This document shows positions 62,542-64,000 of a DNA stretch of 64,000 nt, in pieces. A program made the position numbers and the translations under genes. Origin of the DNA: Paenibacillus lactis (lineage in GTDB: Bacteria > Bacillota > Bacilli > Paenibacillales > Paenibacillaceae). The notes under the pieces were generated by a model that was given only the letters and a program-made list of their open reading frames with translations, was not told where the DNA came from and did no database searches. The DNA is taken from NCBI RefSeq assembly GCF_017873605.1, contig NZ_JAGGKI010000020.1:1-64000 (forward strand). The letters are read 5' to 3'. The number at the start of each line of letters is the position of its first letter. Position 1 is the first letter of the stretch.

Positions 62542-63459
62542 ATGCAGACGGCCCCGGCTCAGTCTCGGCCGCCGCGGACCCCGATGAAGGGGTATATGCG
62601 CGAGTACGGTTGGGCGTACTTATTCATCCTGGCCCCGGTTTTACTGTTTTTAATATTCACGCTGTATCCGGTCGCTTCCGCGTTTTTGATGAGCTTCCAG
62701 CAGTACAGCGTCATGGGCTCCGAATGGATCGGAACCGATAACTACACCCGAATGGTAAAGGACGAGGTGTTCTGGAAATCGATGTGGAATACGGTGCTGT
62801 TCACCGTTGGTACGGTACCGGTCAACATTATCATCACGTATGCCTTATCCTTTTTTATTTTCCAAATGAAGGATAAATGGCAGACGTTCTTTAAAGCGAC
62901 CATGTATCTTCCTGCCGTCGCTTCCGGCGTGACGATCTCCGTCGTGTGGCTGGCGATTTTCGATCCGACCCATGCCGGCCTGCTGAACCGCTTCATCGGC
63001 TTGTTCGGATTCGATCCTGTGATCTGGCTGGGAAAATCGGATACGGCGCTGTTCTCGCTCATTCTGATGAACTGGCTCGGCTCTCATGGCGCAGGCATTA
63101 TCCTGTACCTTGCTGCCATGGGCGGCATTCCGAAATCGCTGTATGAAGCGGCGGATATCGACCATGCCAGCGGCTGGTCCAAATTCTGGCGCATCACCTG
63201 GCCGCTCATGAAGCCGACGACATTATATCTGCTCGTGACGGGCGTTATTACGTCCTTCCAGGTATTTATCTCGGTATATCTCATGACTCAGGGCGGACCG
63301 AACTTTGCAACGACGACGATTGCCTACTTGATCTACAACACGGCATTCAACTTCTACGAATTCGGGCTGGCATCCGCGCAATCCTTCGTTCTGGCGGCGC
63401 TCATCATCGTCATTTCGGTTATCCAGTTCAAGTATTTCTCATCCGACGTCGAATACTAA
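62542..63459 (+). CDS. ABC sugar transporter permease, MalF/UgpA type (CUT1)
   Basis: A 305-residue permease with six transmembrane helices: YGWAYLFILAPVLLFLIFTL at the start and typical CUT1 segments. The EAA loop that contacts the ATPase is GIPKSLYEAADIDHASGWSK followed by FWRITWPLMKPT near residue 195-225. ATG 62542 has AAGGAGGAAA 8 bases upstream. The gap of 178 bases from the binding protein has no gene. No ATP-binding gene is seen here; CUT1 systems in Bacillota often share one ATPase (MsmX-like) encoded elsewhere. Confidence 0.94.
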   Translation: MQTAPAQSRPPRTPMKGYMREYGWAYLFILAPVLLFLIFTLYPVASAFLMSFQQYSVMGSEWIGTDNYTRMVKDEVFWKSMWNTVLFTVGTVPVNIIITYALSFFIFQMKDKWQTFFKATMYLPAVASGVTISVVWLAIFDPTHAGLLNRFIGLFGFDPVIWLGKSDTALFSLILMNWLGSHGAGIILYLAAMGGIPKSLYEAADIDHASGWSKFWRITWPLMKPTTLYLLVTGVITSFQVFISVYLMTQGGPNFATTTIAYLIYNTAFNFYEFGLASAQSFVLAALIIVISVIQFKYFSSDVEY

Positions 63460-63492
63460 CGACTTCGCTTATGCTAAAGAGGGGGTGCACCC

Positions 63493-64000
63493 ATGAAATC
63501 AAGATCGAGAGTGATTTTGCTCGTCTCAGCCTCGGTCATCCTGGTCGTATGGAGCATTCTGACCATCATTCCGCTGTACTGGATGCTCATCGGATCGGTC
63601 CAGGACACCAAGTCGGCTGCTTCGTTTATTCCGCAAATGATTCCAGACGTGCTGTCCGTGGCCCCGTATGAACGTTTCTTCAGCAAAACAAACGTCATGA
63701 GATGGTTGTTCAACTCGCTGCTCATCTCCTCCATCCTGACGGTGACGAACGTGTTCCTTGCATCGCTCGCAGGTTATGCGTTCGCGAAGCTGAAGTTTCC
63801 GGGGAATAAGGCGGTCTTCTGGATTTTGCTCAGCACCATGATGATTCCGGCTCAGGTTACACTCATTCCGCTCTATATTTTGATGATTGACGTATTTGAT
63901 CTCGGGAATACATATACGGCGATTCTTCTGCCGAGTATCGTGAGCGTAGGGAACATCTTCTTGATGAAGCAGTACATGTCATCGCTGCCGACCTCGCTTA
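63493..64000 (+). CDS. ABC sugar transporter permease, MalG/UgpE type (CUT1), partial
   Basis: The last 508 bases are the start of a second permease, cut by the window end. RVILLVSASVILVVWSILTI followed by IPLYWMLIGSVQDTKSA is the N-terminal helix and the usual MalG-type start; LASLAGYAFAKLKFPGNKAV near residue 92 and MIPAQVTLIPLYILM near 117 are typical. The last seen text (IFLMKQYMSSLPTSL) leads into the EAA loop. AGAGGGGGTG precedes the ATG. It should pair with the preceding permease. Confidence 0.92.
   Translation, partial: MKSRSRVILLVSASVILVVWSILTIIPLYWMLIGSVQDTKSAASFIPQMIPDVLSVAPYERFFSKTNVMRWLFNSLLISSILTVTNVFLASLAGYAFAKLKFPGNKAVFWILLSTMMIPAQVTLIPLYILMIDVFDLGNTYTAILLPSIVSVGNIFLMKQYMSSLPTSL

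Overview
This 64 kb window is chromosomal DNA of a spore-forming Bacillota. The gene content (cdaA-cdaR-glmM-glmS with a glmS ribozyme, a SigW-like sigma factor with its anti-sigma, a deo cluster, a BclB-like collagen-repeat exosporium protein, an S-layer-anchored chitinase, and GC near 50 percent with several AT-rich patches) best fits Paenibacillus or a close relative. This assignment is inference from gene order and protein resemblance, not from a database search.

Layout. 1-1230: the end of an rRNA operon (5S 3' part) and eleven tRNAs. 1.5-12.5 kb: ppc, sigW/rsiW-like, then the cell-wall precursor and c-di-AMP block cdaA-cdaR-glmM, and glmS behind its own promoter and a glmS ribozyme. 12.8-24.9 kb is accessory: a RibD-like reductase and an alpha/beta hydrolase; a minus-strand operon joining a GAF-PAS-GGDEF-EAL protein to a TPP enzyme and a carboxymuconolactone-decarboxylase-like protein; an AT-rich lipoprotein; a three-gene module led by a WXG100-type protein with a glycine-zipper C-terminus; and a decayed potassium-transport locus (ktrB pseudogene, a KdpD-like USP-domain gene, the 3' half of a ydaO/c-di-AMP riboswitch with a terminator). 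24.9-26.4 kb is an AT-rich SMR-SMR-TetR efflux cassette with paired operators, next to an IS3-like remnant.

26.6-44.6 kb holds scattered genes: SnoaL-like protein, the large GH18 chitinase with SLH domains, two VOC proteins, an FMN azoreductase, cardiolipin synthase, an AI-2E-family transporter, an SDR, the BclB-like protein, an UPF0316 protein coupled to an overlooked 36-codon ORF, a WYL regulator with a DinB protein, an RNase H1 and a HAD phosphatase. The intergenic gap at 44.6-44.95 kb has three perfect DnaA-box matches. 33.5-33.75 kb carries a degenerate 33-34 bp tandem repeat.

45-64 kb is mainly carbohydrate and nucleoside catabolism: an AraC regulator divergent from a Gfo/Idh/MocA-ThuA pair; the deoxyribonucleoside cluster deoR-deoC-nupC-deoB-deoD-pdp; a 26-residue membrane peptide; tagO; an SDR; and a divergent MurNAc locus (murK-murQ on the minus strand, murR plus a CUT1 sugar ABC importer on the plus strand) with a palindromic operator and cre-like sites. 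The last gene, the second permease, runs off the window.
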